64,000 nucleotides of DNA, from the NCBI GenBank assembly GCA_934098735.1, contig CAKOOS010000001.1, positions 161,988 to 225,987 on the forward strand, given 5' to 3'. Both the position numbers and the translations under genes were made by a program. Source of the stretch: an uncultured Bacilli bacterium. Its GTDB lineage: Bacteria; Bacillota_I; Bacilli_A; RF39; UBA660. The notes under the pieces were generated by a model. That model was not told the origin of the DNA and ran no database searches. It saw only the letters and a list, made by a program, of their open reading frames with translations. Positions within the stretch are counted from its first letter, which is position 1; every line of letters begins with the position of its first letter. Positions 10,579-17,985 of the stretch are shown in pieces.

Positions 10579-12159
10579 GTGAAGAAAGCAATAGATAAAA
10601 TTAAAAATAATAAAGTTTTATATTTTTTAAGTATATTAATTATTGGTCTTTTGATTATATTAGTTTTTAGAATAACTTATGCTTATCTAGCTCCGAGAAT
10701 ATCAAGTGCTTTAGGAAATGTAACTATTGATAGTGATACTGTTGATGATTTAGATTTTATTATAGGAGATCCATTAAATATTGATGCAACATCAACTACA
10801 CTTCCTGAAAATGGAACTAATATTGTTTCTTCTTCAGTTTCAAGTGCATCATTGACTGCTAATAGTACTAGAAATACTGCTGAGTATAATTATTATTTGT
10901 ATTTTCAAATTCTTTCCAATAATTTTACTTATTCAAATGGAAGCACTCCAGAAATTATTTTAACTATTACAGATCCAAATGGAGATGAAGTAACTAATGT
11001 AAGTGGGCTTAATTATGGAACTTTTAGTGGTGTTTCTGGTTTTGATGTGACTACTAAAAAAGGACTTTTTACTATTGCTGATAGTTATGCAATTACATCT
11101 AATTCAAGTACAAGTGCTACGATTCAAAATTGGACGTTTACTTTAACTTATTTAAATTTATCTTTTGATCAATCTGCGAATTATGGTCATAATTTGACAA
11201 CAAAGGTTATAATGTCCCGAAACGAAAGATCAATGGTTTTAGCAAGTTATATTAAGAAGTTATATACTGGAACTCAAGGAAAAAATTCTATTTATTATCA
11301 TGATTCTTCACTTGCAAATGGGGCTGGAGATAACTCATATCGCTATGCTGGGACAAGTGATAGTGTAAATAATTTTGTTTGTTTTGGATCTAATGCTGAT
11401 ACTTGTCCAAACAATAATTTGTACCGAATTATAGGAGTTTTTGATGATCAAGTTAAATTAATAAAATATGATTATGCAACAAAAGATATGCTTGGAACGG
11501 ATGGCGGATATTATTTTTCTGAAGACGATGCTAGCAATGAAGATTTTTATGGAAAAAGTAAGGGAAATAATTCTTTAAATGATGTGCTTGGCTATCAACG
11601 AAAAAATACCACTTCTTGGAGTTCTAGTACATTAAATACAATTAATTTAAATACTAATTATGTAAGTTATTTAGGAACAGATTGGGCAAGTAAAATAGCA
11701 ACCCATACTTGGGTGGTTGGAGGTAATACTTCTAACAATATTTATGATGTTCCTGTTGCAACCACATACAAAAATGAAATTGTTAATCCGGCATCAAATA
11801 TTACTTATGATGCTAAAATTGGTCTAATGTATGTTAGCGATTTTGGTTTTGCTGCATCACAAAATATGTGGACTTCTAATTTAATAAATTATATTATATC
11901 AAATAATAGTGATTTAAATTGGATGTATATGGGATTAAACGAAAATACAATTACTTTTTATTATGATGAATTAAGACCTTTCTCTTTAACTATTTTGCCA
12001 GTAAATAGTACCTTGAAATATGATGAATTTATTAAATTGATTAAGGAGTTAGGAGGCGATGTTAGTACACCAATACGACCAGTATTTTATTTAAATAATG
12101 ATGTAAAGCTTGCAAGTGGAACTGGGACAAAACAAGATCCATATCGTCTAGAGATTTAA
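10579..12159 (+). CDS. Large surface-anchored protein, DUF6273-like C-terminus (paralogue of 60058-61812)
   Basis: A 526-residue protein with a basic N-terminus, one transmembrane or signal helix ending in TYAYL (the TxAYF-like mark of TasA/camelysin-type secreted proteins), a Ser/Thr-rich beta domain (about 40-210), and a C-terminal domain (about 230-526). The C-terminal domain has a Cys pair in NFVCFGSNADTCPNNNLYRI and ends in RPVFYLNNDVKLASGTG, resembling DUF6273. It is clearly homologous to the protein at 60058-61812 throughout. There is no LPXTG motif. The start is GTG, with GGGTGAT upstream. A role in the envelope is inferred; function unknown. Confidence 0.7.
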   Translation: MKKAIDKIKNNKVLYFLSILIIGLLIILVFRITYAYLAPRISSALGNVTIDSDTVDDLDFIIGDPLNIDATSTTLPENGTNIVSSSVSSASLTANSTRNTAEYNYYLYFQILSNNFTYSNGSTPEIILTITDPNGDEVTNVSGLNYGTFSGVSGFDVTTKKGLFTIADSYAITSNSSTSATIQNWTFTLTYLNLSFDQSANYGHNLTTKVIMSRNERSMVLASYIKKLYTGTQGKNSIYYHDSSLANGAGDNSYRYAGTSDSVNNFVCFGSNADTCPNNNLYRIIGVFDDQVKLIKYDYATKDMLGTDGGYYFSEDDASNEDFYGKSKGNNSLNDVLGYQRKNTTSWSSSTLNTINLNTNYVSYLGTDWASKIATHTWVVGGNTSNNIYDVPVATTYKNEIVNPASNITYDAKIGLMYVSDFGFAASQNMWTSNLINYIISNNSDLNWMYMGLNENTITFYYDELRPFSLTILPVNSTLKYDEFIKLIKELGGDVSTPIRPVFYLNNDVKLASGTGTKQDPYRLEI

Positions 12160-12180
12160 TGTTAGAAAGGAAATGATTAA

Positions 12181-13128
12181 ATGAAAATATTATGTATAGG
12201 TCATTCAAGCTGGGATATGACTGTTCCTGTTGATGAATACCCTGTTGAAAATACTAAATATAGATACAATGAAAAACATTCTTCTGGAGGTGGTCCTGCA
12301 TCTAATGCGGCTTATTTACTTGGAAAATGGGGAATGGATACTGTTATAGCTACTTCAATTGGATCTGATGATTTTGGAACTAAAATTAAAAAAGAATTTC
12401 AAGAGATAAATGTGAATACTGACTATATTGAAACAAGTTATGATAAAGATACATCATTTTCTTTTATTCTTATTAATAAAAAGAATGGTTACCGAACTGT
12501 ATTTAATGTAGCAACAGAACATCCGCCATTAAAGAAATTAAGTTATGACTTTACTCCTGATATAATTCTTACTGATGGTCATGATTATGGTGCTAGTCAA
12601 AATGCTATTAGTACATATCAAAATGCTATTACAATTATTGATGCTGGGCGTGTTACCCCAGAGTTGTTGGAATTATGTAAGTATATTAAATATATTGTGT
12701 GTAGTAAAGGATTTGCAGAAACTGTAACAGGTATGAAATTTGATTTTAATAATCCTCAAAGCTTGGTTGAAATTTATAATAGACTTCAAAATAAATATCC
12801 TAATGCTAATATAGTTATAACTTTGGAAGAACATGGATGTTTATATCAAAATAATAATGAAATAAAAATAATGCCTGGATTAAAAGCTCAAGCTGTAGAT
12901 ACTACTGGAGCTGGAGATATTTTTCATGGAGCTTTTACTTATGGAATAGCTAATGGATTTGATATGGAAAAAACAATTACTATATCTAATATAGCTGCTG
13001 GGCTTTCAGTTACAAAGATAGGTGCTAGAAAGGCAATCCCTAATCTTTCTGAAGTTTTAGATTATTATGCTGGTAAAGTAAATGGAAATATTCAAAACCC
13101 TGCCAATCAAAATGGAAATGTTCAATGA
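12181..13128 (+). CDS. PfkB-family sugar/nucleoside kinase
   Basis: A 315-residue ribokinase-like protein. The N-terminal signature SSGGGPASNAA (substrate-binding Gly-rich turn) and the C-terminal DTTGAGDIFHGAF motif with the catalytic Asp and anion hole are intact. The substrate (ribose, adenosine, fructose-phosphate or another) cannot be assigned from sequence. The extreme C-terminus is an Asn/Gln-rich tail with two NGN(I/V)Q repeats, unusual for the family. It ends with TGA inside the ATGA overlap with the Smr gene, which shows that TGA terminates translation here. AAAGGAAATG is the ribosome-binding site. Confidence 0.88.
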   Translation: MKILCIGHSSWDMTVPVDEYPVENTKYRYNEKHSSGGGPASNAAYLLGKWGMDTVIATSIGSDDFGTKIKKEFQEINVNTDYIETSYDKDTSFSFILINKKNGYRTVFNVATEHPPLKKLSYDFTPDIILTDGHDYGASQNAISTYQNAITIIDAGRVTPELLELCKYIKYIVCSKGFAETVTGMKFDFNNPQSLVEIYNRLQNKYPNANIVITLEEHGCLYQNNNEIKIMPGLKAQAVDTTGAGDIFHGAFTYGIANGFDMEKTITISNIAAGLSVTKIGARKAIPNLSEVLDYYAGKVNGNIQNPANQNGNVQ

Positions 13129-13373
13129 TTACAAGTAATACGCCAAGATTAGATCTTCATGGTGAAGTAGTGGCAATGGTAGAGGTTTTGGTAAATCAGT
13201 TTATTGAAGATAATAGATTACTAAAAAATGAATATATAATTATTATTCATGGCAAAAGTACAAATATTTTAACTGAAGAAGTACATAATGTTCTTAAAAA
13301 AAATAAGTTTGTTTTAAAATATTATAAAAATAATTGGAATTTAGGTGAAACGATTGTGCAAATTAAAGCCTAA
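13125..13373 (+). CDS. Stand-alone Smr (MutS2 C-terminal) domain protein
   Basis: An 82-residue protein made almost entirely of one Smr domain: the LDLHG motif near residue 10 and IIIIHGKSTNIL near residue 40, then helix and strand to the end. Smr domains nick branched DNA or cleave RNA; stand-alone versions are known in several bacteria. The ATGA overlap with the kinase gene indicates translational coupling. The usual HGKGTGxL is HGKSTNIL here, so both loop glycines after Lys are changed (to Ser and Asn), which may alter activity. Confidence 0.75.
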   Translation: MITSNTPRLDLHGEVVAMVEVLVNQFIEDNRLLKNEYIIIIHGKSTNILTEEVHNVLKKNKFVLKYYKNNWNLGETIVQIKA

Positions 13374-13397
13374 ATTTTTTTTAGTAGAGTAGGAAAT

Positions 13398-13426
13398 TTG
13401 ACAAATTACTAAATATTTGTTATAAT
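13398..13426 (+). promoter_or_regulatory. Consensus promoter P1 upstream of the 139-residue gene
   Basis: TTGACA (13398-13403), 17-bp spacer, TATAAT (13421-13426): a perfect sigma-A consensus. It is the upstream member of a tandem pair 79 bp apart. Confidence 0.9.
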
Positions 13427-13476
13427 TTAGCTCCAATGTGGAAATACTATGAATGATATGATAAATTTACGCAAAT

Positions 13477-13505
13477 TTGACAAAAAGTGTAGTTTGTGGT
13501 ATAAT
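13477..13505 (+). promoter_or_regulatory. Consensus promoter P2 upstream of the 139-residue gene
   Basis: TTGACA (13477-13482), 17-bp spacer, TATAAT (13500-13505): again a perfect consensus. It lies inside a longer in-frame ORF beginning at 13449, which shows that the main start is downstream at 13539. Confidence 0.9.
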
Positions 13506-13538
13506 GATATTGTTCGAGTAATTAGGGGGTATGGAAAA

Positions 13539-13958
13539 ATGAAAGGATATGTTTTAGAATACGTCTGTGAAAATGAGTTTAAGAAATTAGAAAGAGCATT
13601 AAAAAAATATAATATGCTTGCTTTTAAAAAATTAAACTTTGATTATTATCCAGCACTTAGAAATGGTAAGTTTGTTGGTGAACTTGTTTCTGTAAATAAG
13701 AAAAATGGAACAGAAACTTATGAATTAAAACTTCCAAGTGATAAAATGTTTGCACAAATTCATGGTGAAGTTAAACTTGTTTATACTGTTCATAAAAAAG
13801 ATGAAGTGGTTGTATTAGAAACTATTACTCCTTCAGAAATTTTACTTGAAGGACATAGATCTGAACTTACAACTTATAAAGGTATAATGATTTCTAAAGC
13901 AAATGCTTCAAAAGATATGTTTAAAATTGATTTGTTAAATATGTTACAAGATAAATAA
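13539..13958 (+). CDS. Conserved-looking protein of unknown function, strongly expressed
   Basis: I do not recognise the family. The start at 13539 follows AGGGGG (13524-13529) and gives 139 residues. The protein is soluble-looking, with no signal or transmembrane segment, and has a mixed alpha/beta pattern: an N-terminal helix KKLERALKKY, then strand-rich stretches such as TYELKLP, EVKLVYTVHK and EVVVLETITPSEILLEG. A longer form from ATG 13449 (30 extra residues) could be made from promoter P1. Two perfect promoters, a strong ribosome-binding site and a strong terminator mark it as a highly expressed single-gene unit. Confidence 0.75.
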   Translation: MKGYVLEYVCENEFKKLERALKKYNMLAFKKLNFDYYPALRNGKFVGELVSVNKKNGTETYELKLPSDKMFAQIHGEVKLVYTVHKKDEVVVLETITPSEILLEGHRSELTTYKGIMISKANASKDMFKIDLLNMLQDK

Positions 13959-13966
13959 TTGAAATT

Positions 13967-14000
13967 ACTTAAGCTTCGGGGGGTGCTTAAGTTTTTTTAT
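13967..14000 (+). terminator. Strong terminator of the 139-residue gene
   Basis: ACTTAAGC (13967-13974) pairs with GCTTAAGT (13985-13992) around a G-rich 10-nt loop, followed by a run of T. Confidence 0.9.
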
Positions 14001-14017
14001 TTTATTTTAAAAAAATG

Positions 14018-14046
14018 TTGCACCTGGCTAGTTTTTGTGATAGAAT
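14018..14046 (+). promoter_or_regulatory. tRNA operon promoter
   Basis: TTGCAC (14018-14023), 17-bp spacer, TAGAAT (14041-14046) with TGA in front of the -10 (extended -10). The first tRNA begins 13 bp downstream. Confidence 0.8.
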
Positions 14047-14058
14047 TAATATTGTCAT

Positions 14059-14135
14059 GGACCTCTAGCTCAGTTGGTTAGAGCCCCCGGCTCATAACCG
14101 GGTTGTCGAAGGTTCGAGTCCTCCGAGGTCCACCA
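14059..14135 (+). tRNA. tRNA with CAU anticodon (elongator Met or lysidine-type Ile2)
   Basis: A 77-nt cloverleaf with encoded CCA. Acceptor stem GGACCTC/GAGGTCC, D-arm GCTC...GAGC, anticodon stem CCCGG/CCGGG with loop CTCATAA (anticodon CAT), T-loop TTCGAGT. It is not the initiator: the first base pair is G-C and the three G-C pairs of the initiator anticodon stem are absent. Acceptor and D-arm sequences resemble Bacillus tRNA-Ile2, so lysidine modification is possible. The T-stem has one A-C mismatch (GAAGG/CCTCC). Confidence 0.93.
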
Positions 14136-14142
14136 TTTTTTT

Positions 14143-14227
14143 GCAGGCGTGGCGGAACTGGCAGACGCGCTAGACTTAGGATCTAGTGGATTAATCCGTG
14201 GGGGTTCAAGTCCCTTCGCCTGCACCA
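14143..14227 (+). tRNA. tRNA-Leu (anticodon TAG)
   Basis: An 85-nt class II tRNA with encoded CCA: acceptor GCAGGCG/CGCCTGC, anticodon stem CTAGA/TCTAG with loop CTTAGGA, a long variable arm, and T-loop TTCAAGT. It lies 7 bp after the CAU tRNA and shares its promoter. Confidence 0.96.
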
Positions 14228-14239
14228 ATAAAGAAATAT

Positions 14240-14267
14240 CAATTCTAGAGATGGAATTGTTTTTTTA
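14240..14267 (+). terminator. Terminator of the tRNA pair
   Basis: CAATTC (14240-14245) pairs with GAATTG (14254-14259), followed by seven to eight T. Confidence 0.8.
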
Positions 14268-14278
14268 TGTGAAAATAT

Positions 14279-14307
14279 TTGACTTTAAATTCATCTAGTG
14301 TTAGTAT
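14279..14307 (+). promoter_or_regulatory. Promoter of the 241-residue unknown gene
   Basis: TTGACT (14279-14284), 17-bp spacer, TAGTAT (14302-14307). It overlaps an in-frame GTG at 14298, which is therefore not the start. Confidence 0.7.
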
Positions 14308-14330
14308 ATGCCTTGATTGGTGGGAGTTTT

Positions 14331-15056
14331 ATGAGATTAATAATAATATGGTTTTTATCATACATAACAAGTTTAGGAATGAATTTGGCAAATAATTTAA
14401 TGATTTATAAAGATGCTGCAGATAATGGATATAAATTTAAAAACACTTTAGATAATGATGCTAAAGAAGAATTAGATAATTTAAATAGAAATCCACTTGC
14501 ATTTATTCCAGGACTTAATATATTAAATGAATTTTTTAGGTTGTTTGCTTATTCTTATAATAAAAGTGAAGTTTTAAATGATTTATATTATTTTAATGCT
14601 TTTGAAGAAATGAATGATGCAGAAAAGAAAATGTATTCATTAAAACCAACTGGTTTGAATGCTTTTTGTGTTCCTTTTGTTTACAAAAATAGATTGGCTA
14701 ATGCTTATAAAGTTGAAATTTTAGATGATGTGGGAACAAGTTACATATATTTTGATTTTTTCTATGATGATAATGAAATTGAAATATTAAAAGCCGAAGG
14801 GATAGCAAGCAAATTTTCTAATGAGATGCAAATAAAGATTGTTAAAGATACTTTAGATGCACTAGAAAAAATAAATAGTAAGAACAATTCTTCGAATGAA
14901 ATGAAACCAAAAGAAGAAAAGAAAAAAGAACCTAAATGTGAGCTTGCTATAGTTAAAGAATATCAAATACTTGAAGAACTAAAAAAAATGCTTCTTGATC
15001 AAAAAACAATTGAAAATAGCCCTGAAGAAAGCACTAAATTGAAGAGAAAAAGATAA
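14331..15056 (+). CDS. Membrane-anchored protein of unknown function with a charged tail
   Basis: About 241 residues, family not recognised. One N-terminal hydrophobic helix (about 2-20) is followed by a domain with a further hydrophobic stretch near NPLAFIPGLNIL, an aromatic-rich mid region, and a Lys/Glu-rich low-complexity C-terminal tail (PKEEKKKEPK and onward to KLKRKR). The ATG at 14331 follows GGTGGGAG, and a promoter just upstream excludes the longer GTG start. It lies alone between the tRNA pair and a structured RNA region. Membrane topology and function are open. Confidence 0.65.
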   Translation: MRLIIIWFLSYITSLGMNLANNLMIYKDAADNGYKFKNTLDNDAKEELDNLNRNPLAFIPGLNILNEFFRLFAYSYNKSEVLNDLYYFNAFEEMNDAEKKMYSLKPTGLNAFCVPFVYKNRLANAYKVEILDDVGTSYIYFDFFYDDNEIEILKAEGIASKFSNEMQIKIVKDTLDALEKINSKNNSSNEMKPKEEKKKEPKCELAIVKEYQILEELKKMLLDQKTIENSPEESTKLKRKR

Positions 15057-15128
15057 AAAGCGACAAAAAAATGCACTTTTCACAAAACCAACACTTTTCT
15101 TTCACAATAGATTAGTAATATTATTTTC

Positions 15129-15293
15129 GGAGGCTTGATTAAATTCACTTACTTGTTTATTGATCATTAACTCTTTTACAAACCTTTCTATAATATAAAT
15201 TATAGTCTTATAGTTCCTACAATATTAAGTATTAAAGTTTTCTTTTAATATAGGCAGGTTAGTGATACAGTATATTGCTGTGGATAGCACTCC
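15129..15293 (+). ncRNA. Structured RNA candidate with 6S-like architecture
   Basis: No ORF fits this gap. GGAGGCT (15129-15135) can pair with AGC(A)CTCC (15286-15293, one bulged A), closing a domain. An internal 10-bp helix pairs ATCATTAACT (15163-15172) with GGTTAGTGAT (15257-15266). The two helices are separated by a large asymmetric bubble whose 3' side folds as ACAG/CTGT (15267-15281). Apical hairpins CTATAAT/ATTATAG and TATTAAA/TTTAATA follow. A helix-bubble-helix rod of about 165 nt with a small hairpin in the 3' bubble strand is the 6S RNA layout. A strong terminator lies 2 nt downstream. The promoter is weak: TAATAT at 15116, no good -35. A better 6S candidate exists at 38590, so this may be a second 6S or a different RNA. 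Confidence 0.45.
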
Positions 15294-15295
15294 TT

Positions 15296-15330
15296 AGATA
15301 GAGATCAAAAGATCTCTATCTTTTTCTTTT
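15296..15330 (+). terminator. Strong terminator before ireB
   Basis: AGATAGAGATC, AAAA loop, GATCTCTATCT (11 perfect base pairs), then a T-rich tract. No protein gene ends here, so it supports an upstream RNA transcript. Confidence 0.92.
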
Positions 15331-15331
15331 C

Positions 15332-15360
15332 TTGCAATTATCGTTGTTTTTTGCTATCAT
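15332..15360 (+). promoter_or_regulatory. Promoter of the ireB-mltG-trh operon
   Basis: TTGCAA (15332-15337), 17-bp spacer, TATCAT (15355-15360) preceded by TGC (extended -10), 32 bp before the ireB start. Confidence 0.75.
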
Positions 15361-15392
15361 TAACATGAACTATTCGTGAGCAGGTGGTAATA

Positions 15393-15635
15393 ATGAATAA
15401 AACTAGTATTTTTAATGTTAAAGAATTAAGACAAGAATTGATTTTAATGACATTAAATGAAGTTCTAGAGGCATTGGAATTTAAGGGCTATAATGCTACA
15501 AATCAACTAGTTGGTTATTTAATAACGGGAGATTCTAAATACATTACAACATTTAATTCTTCTAGACAAAAAATTTGTGAGTTTGATCGTAGTGAAGTAT
15601 TAATGGCAATCATTAATGCTTATTTGGGAAAATAA
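15393..15635 (+). CDS. ireB: IreB family regulatory protein (UPF0297)
   Basis: An 80-residue protein matching UPF0297: the helix ELILMTLNEVLEALEFKGYN, then NQLVGYLITGDSKYI and a C-terminal helix ending YLGK. In Enterococcus, IreB is a substrate of the Ser/Thr kinase IreK in envelope-stress control. It is the first gene of the conserved ireB-ruvX-DUF1292-mltG block. The ATG at 15393 follows CAGGTGG; an in-frame GTG at 15384 lies in that site. The stop overlaps the ruvX start (TAATG). Confidence 0.92.
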   Translation: MNKTSIFNVKELRQELILMTLNEVLEALEFKGYNATNQLVGYLITGDSKYITTFNSSRQKICEFDRSEVLMAIINAYLGK

Positions 15636-16057
15636 TGAGATATATTGGCTTAGATTTAGGGACTAGTTCGTTAGGTGTAGCTATAACTGATAAAACAAAT
15701 ACTATTGTTAGTCCTTTAAAATTAATTTCATTTTCTCATGAAGATTATGATAATGCTGTTTTAGAAATAACAAAATTAGCCAACTTGTATAATGTAACTA
15801 ATTTAGTGCTTGGGTTACCTAAAAACATGGATAATTCGCTTGGCTTTGCTGCATCACGAAGTCTTAATTTTAAAAAGATGCTTGAAGATAAAGGTTTTAA
15901 AGTTTTTTTAGAAGATGAAAGACTTACAACAATGCAAGCAATAAATATTATGAAAAATAATGGTATGAAAAGAATAAATCAGAAGAAAAAGACAGATGTT
16001 TTGTCTGCGGTATTAATACTAGAATCTTTTTTAAAAAGGATTAAATATGAAGAATAA
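15635..16057 (+). CDS. ruvX: RuvX/YqgF family Holliday junction resolvase-like nuclease
   Basis: 140 residues with the RNase H-like fold signature: YIGLDLGTSSLGVAITD at the N-terminus (first catalytic Asp), LVLGLPKNMD in the middle, and EDERLTTMQA near the C-terminus, followed by DVLSAVLILESFL. YqgF proteins act in pre-16S rRNA 5'-end processing and have been proposed as junction resolvases. It overlaps both neighbours in the operon, which suggests translational coupling. Confidence 0.93.
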   Translation: MRYIGLDLGTSSLGVAITDKTNTIVSPLKLISFSHEDYDNAVLEITKLANLYNVTNLVLGLPKNMDNSLGFAASRSLNFKKMLEDKGFKVFLEDERLTTMQAINIMKNNGMKRINQKKKTDVLSAVLILESFLKRIKYEE

Positions 16058-16340
16058 ATTGATAATAGAAAATGATGATGATAAAATAGTTTGTAAGCCT
16101 TTGCTTAAAATTACGACGGAGGAAGAAGAATATTTTATATATACTAAAAATGAAAAAAATAATTGTGGTGATACGGTTTGTTATGTTGCTAGTTATAATT
16201 TTTTAAATGGCAAACAAACTCTTACACCAATAGAAAATATTGAAACTGTAGAGTTTTTAGATAGTATTTTATTACAAGTCCAAAGTTTAATAAATAAAAA
16301 AGAAAGAGTTGAAAAAAATGGCAAAAAAGAAAAAGAATAA
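16047..16340 (+). CDS. DUF1292 family protein (YrzB-like)
   Basis: A 97-residue protein with an acidic N-terminal beta domain (ITTEEEEYFIYTK, then VCYVASYNF) and a helical C-terminus with a charged tail. The DUF1292 pattern and the position between ruvX and mltG match Bacillus yrzB. The start overlaps the ruvX end. The family's biochemical role is unknown. The final KNGKKEKE codons overlap the mltG start. Confidence 0.8.
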   Translation: MKNKLIIENDDDKIVCKPLLKITTEEEEYFIYTKNEKNNCGDTVCYVASYNFLNGKQTLTPIENIETVEFLDSILLQVQSLINKKERVEKNGKKEKE

Positions 16341-17382
16341 AAAGAAATTAATAATTATTTTGGGTATTGTTGGTGCTTTTATACTTGTTATGGTGGCTAC
16401 ATTTGTGATATTATTATCTCCGGCTGGAAAAAGTAATGAAAGTATGACATTTAACATTAAATCAGGTGATGGAAAGAAACAAATTGTTGAAGATTTAAAA
16501 GATGCTGGTTTAATAAAAAGTAAATATGCAACACTTTTATATGTTATTTTGGCAAATAAGAAAAATTTTCAAGCTGGAAGTTATGAGTTAAGCCGAGATA
16601 TGTCAACACAAGAAATAATAAATGCATTTAATAGTGGTAAAATTAAAGATACAAAAAAGCCATCAATTAGTGTTACTTTTAAAGAAGGTTTGACAGTTAA
16701 ACAATATCTAAAAATAATTAGTGAAAATACTGATTTAGAATATGATAATATAATAAAAGAAATAAATGATAAATCTTTTATTAAAGGTTTAATTGCGGAT
16801 TATTGGTTTTTAACTGATGAATTACTTAATGATGATCTTTATTATCCTTTGGAAGGGTATTTATATCCGAATACTTATCAAATATATAAAGATTCTAGTT
16901 TAAATGTAATTGTTAGAAAAATGCTAGATGAAACTGACAAAAAATTGACTCCATATAAAGATGTGATAGAAAAAAGTAGTTATTCAGTTCATGATTTAAT
17001 TACTATTGCATCTATCACGGAAAAAGAAGCTAATGCTAGTTCAGATAGAAAAATGGTAGCTCAAGTTATTTATACAAGACTTTCTAAAAACATGAGCTTA
17101 GGAATGGATGTAACTAGTTATTATGGCGTTCAAAAGGATATGAGTGAGACCATTACTTCAGCTGATTTAGCTGATAAAAATCCATATAATACTAGAGTAG
17201 TAACCTTTACTGGTTTGCCTGCTGGGCCAATTTGCAATCCATCAATTGATAGTGTTTTGGCTGCTCTTGATCCTGCTGATACAGATTATGTCTATTTTGT
17301 TGCAGATATAGTTACTGGAAAAGTTTATTTTGCTAAAAGTGAAGAAGAATTTATAAAATTAAAGGAAAAATATATAGGTTAG
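16318..17382 (+). CDS. mltG: Endolytic murein transglycosylase MltG (YceG-like)
   Basis: 354 residues: a Lys-rich cytoplasmic N-terminus, one transmembrane helix (about 10-32), a LysM-like region and the YceG catalytic domain. The catalytic Glu lies in ASITEKEA. The diagnostic C-terminal stretch NPYNTRVVTFTGLPAGPICN and the final YVYFVAD block are intact. MltG cleaves nascent peptidoglycan strands at the outer face of the membrane and sets glycan length. ATG 16318 is preferred to an in-frame TTG at 16309. It supports a walled cell. Confidence 0.93.
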   Translation: MAKKKKNKKKLIIILGIVGAFILVMVATFVILLSPAGKSNESMTFNIKSGDGKKQIVEDLKDAGLIKSKYATLLYVILANKKNFQAGSYELSRDMSTQEIINAFNSGKIKDTKKPSISVTFKEGLTVKQYLKIISENTDLEYDNIIKEINDKSFIKGLIADYWFLTDELLNDDLYYPLEGYLYPNTYQIYKDSSLNVIVRKMLDETDKKLTPYKDVIEKSSYSVHDLITIASITEKEANASSDRKMVAQVIYTRLSKNMSLGMDVTSYYGVQKDMSETITSADLADKNPYNTRVVTFTGLPAGPICNPSIDSVLAALDPADTDYVYFVADIVTGKVYFAKSEEEFIKLKEKYIG

Positions 17383-17391
17383 GTGATTAAA

Positions 17392-17985
17392 ATGAAAGAA
17401 CAAATAATGGAAATGGAAAAGTATGCTGTATTAAATAACGTTCCAATTATTGAAAAAAAATCAATTGCATTTATTATGAAATACATTAAAAATAATAATA
17501 TTAAAAATGTTTTGGAAATTGGTAGTGCAATTGGATATTCTGCGATACTTATGGCATCAAGTACTCAAGACTGTGTTGTAACCACGATTGAAAGAGATGA
17601 AGTGAGATACATGGAATGTCTTAAAAATGTTAAAAAATGTGGTATGGAAAAGAAAATAAATGTTGTTTATCAAGATGCTTTAGAATTAAATTTGTCTGAA
17701 GATTTAAGATATGATTTAATTTTTATCGATGCAGCGAAAGGACAATATACTAAATTTTTTGAAAAATATAAAAATTTTTTGAATCCAGGAGGTACAATTA
17801 TTACCGATAATATAAAATTTCATGGTTATGTTGGTGAGTCTAGTAAACTTGATAAGGGAAATTTAAAAAGTTTGGTAGAAAAAATAGAAAGTTATATTGA
17901 ATTTTTAAAAAATAATACAGAATTTGATACTAAATTCTATGATATTGGTGATGGACTTTCAGTAAGTACGTGGAAAAATGAATAA
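17392..17985 (+). CDS. trmR: tRNA 5-hydroxyuridine methyltransferase (TrmR/YrrM-like)
   Basis: A 197-residue class I SAM methyltransferase of the O-methyltransferase 3 family: SAM-binding VLEIGSAIGYSA, the LIFIDAAKGQYTKFFE metal-site loop and IITDNIKFHG with a second metal ligand. In Bacillus, TrmR converts 5-hydroxyuridine-34 to 5-methoxyuridine. The next two genes are the matching hydroxylation factors, so the operon encodes the whole mo5U34 pathway. AGGTGAT places the start at ATG 17392, not the in-frame GTG at 17383. It overlaps trhP1 by 8 bp. Confidence 0.88.
   Translation: MKEQIMEMEKYAVLNNVPIIEKKSIAFIMKYIKNNNIKNVLEIGSAIGYSAILMASSTQDCVVTTIERDEVRYMECLKNVKKCGMEKKINVVYQDALELNLSEDLRYDLIFIDAAKGQYTKFFEKYKNFLNPGGTIITDNIKFHGYVGESSKLDKGNLKSLVEKIESYIEFLKNNTEFDTKFYDIGDGLSVSTWKNE

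Noticed and set aside
10579..12159. LPXTG-type sortase substrate
   Set aside because: No LPXTG motif or C-terminal hydrophobic tail; the only hydrophobic helix is N-terminal.
13449..13538. ATG 13449 as the main start of the 139-residue gene
   Set aside because: A perfect promoter lies inside that extension and a strong AGGGGG site precedes ATG 13539. Kept only as a possible alternative form.
14298..14330. GTG 14298 as start of the 241-residue membrane protein
   Set aside because: It overlaps the -35 to -10 region of the gene's own promoter; ATG 14331 has a ribosome-binding site.
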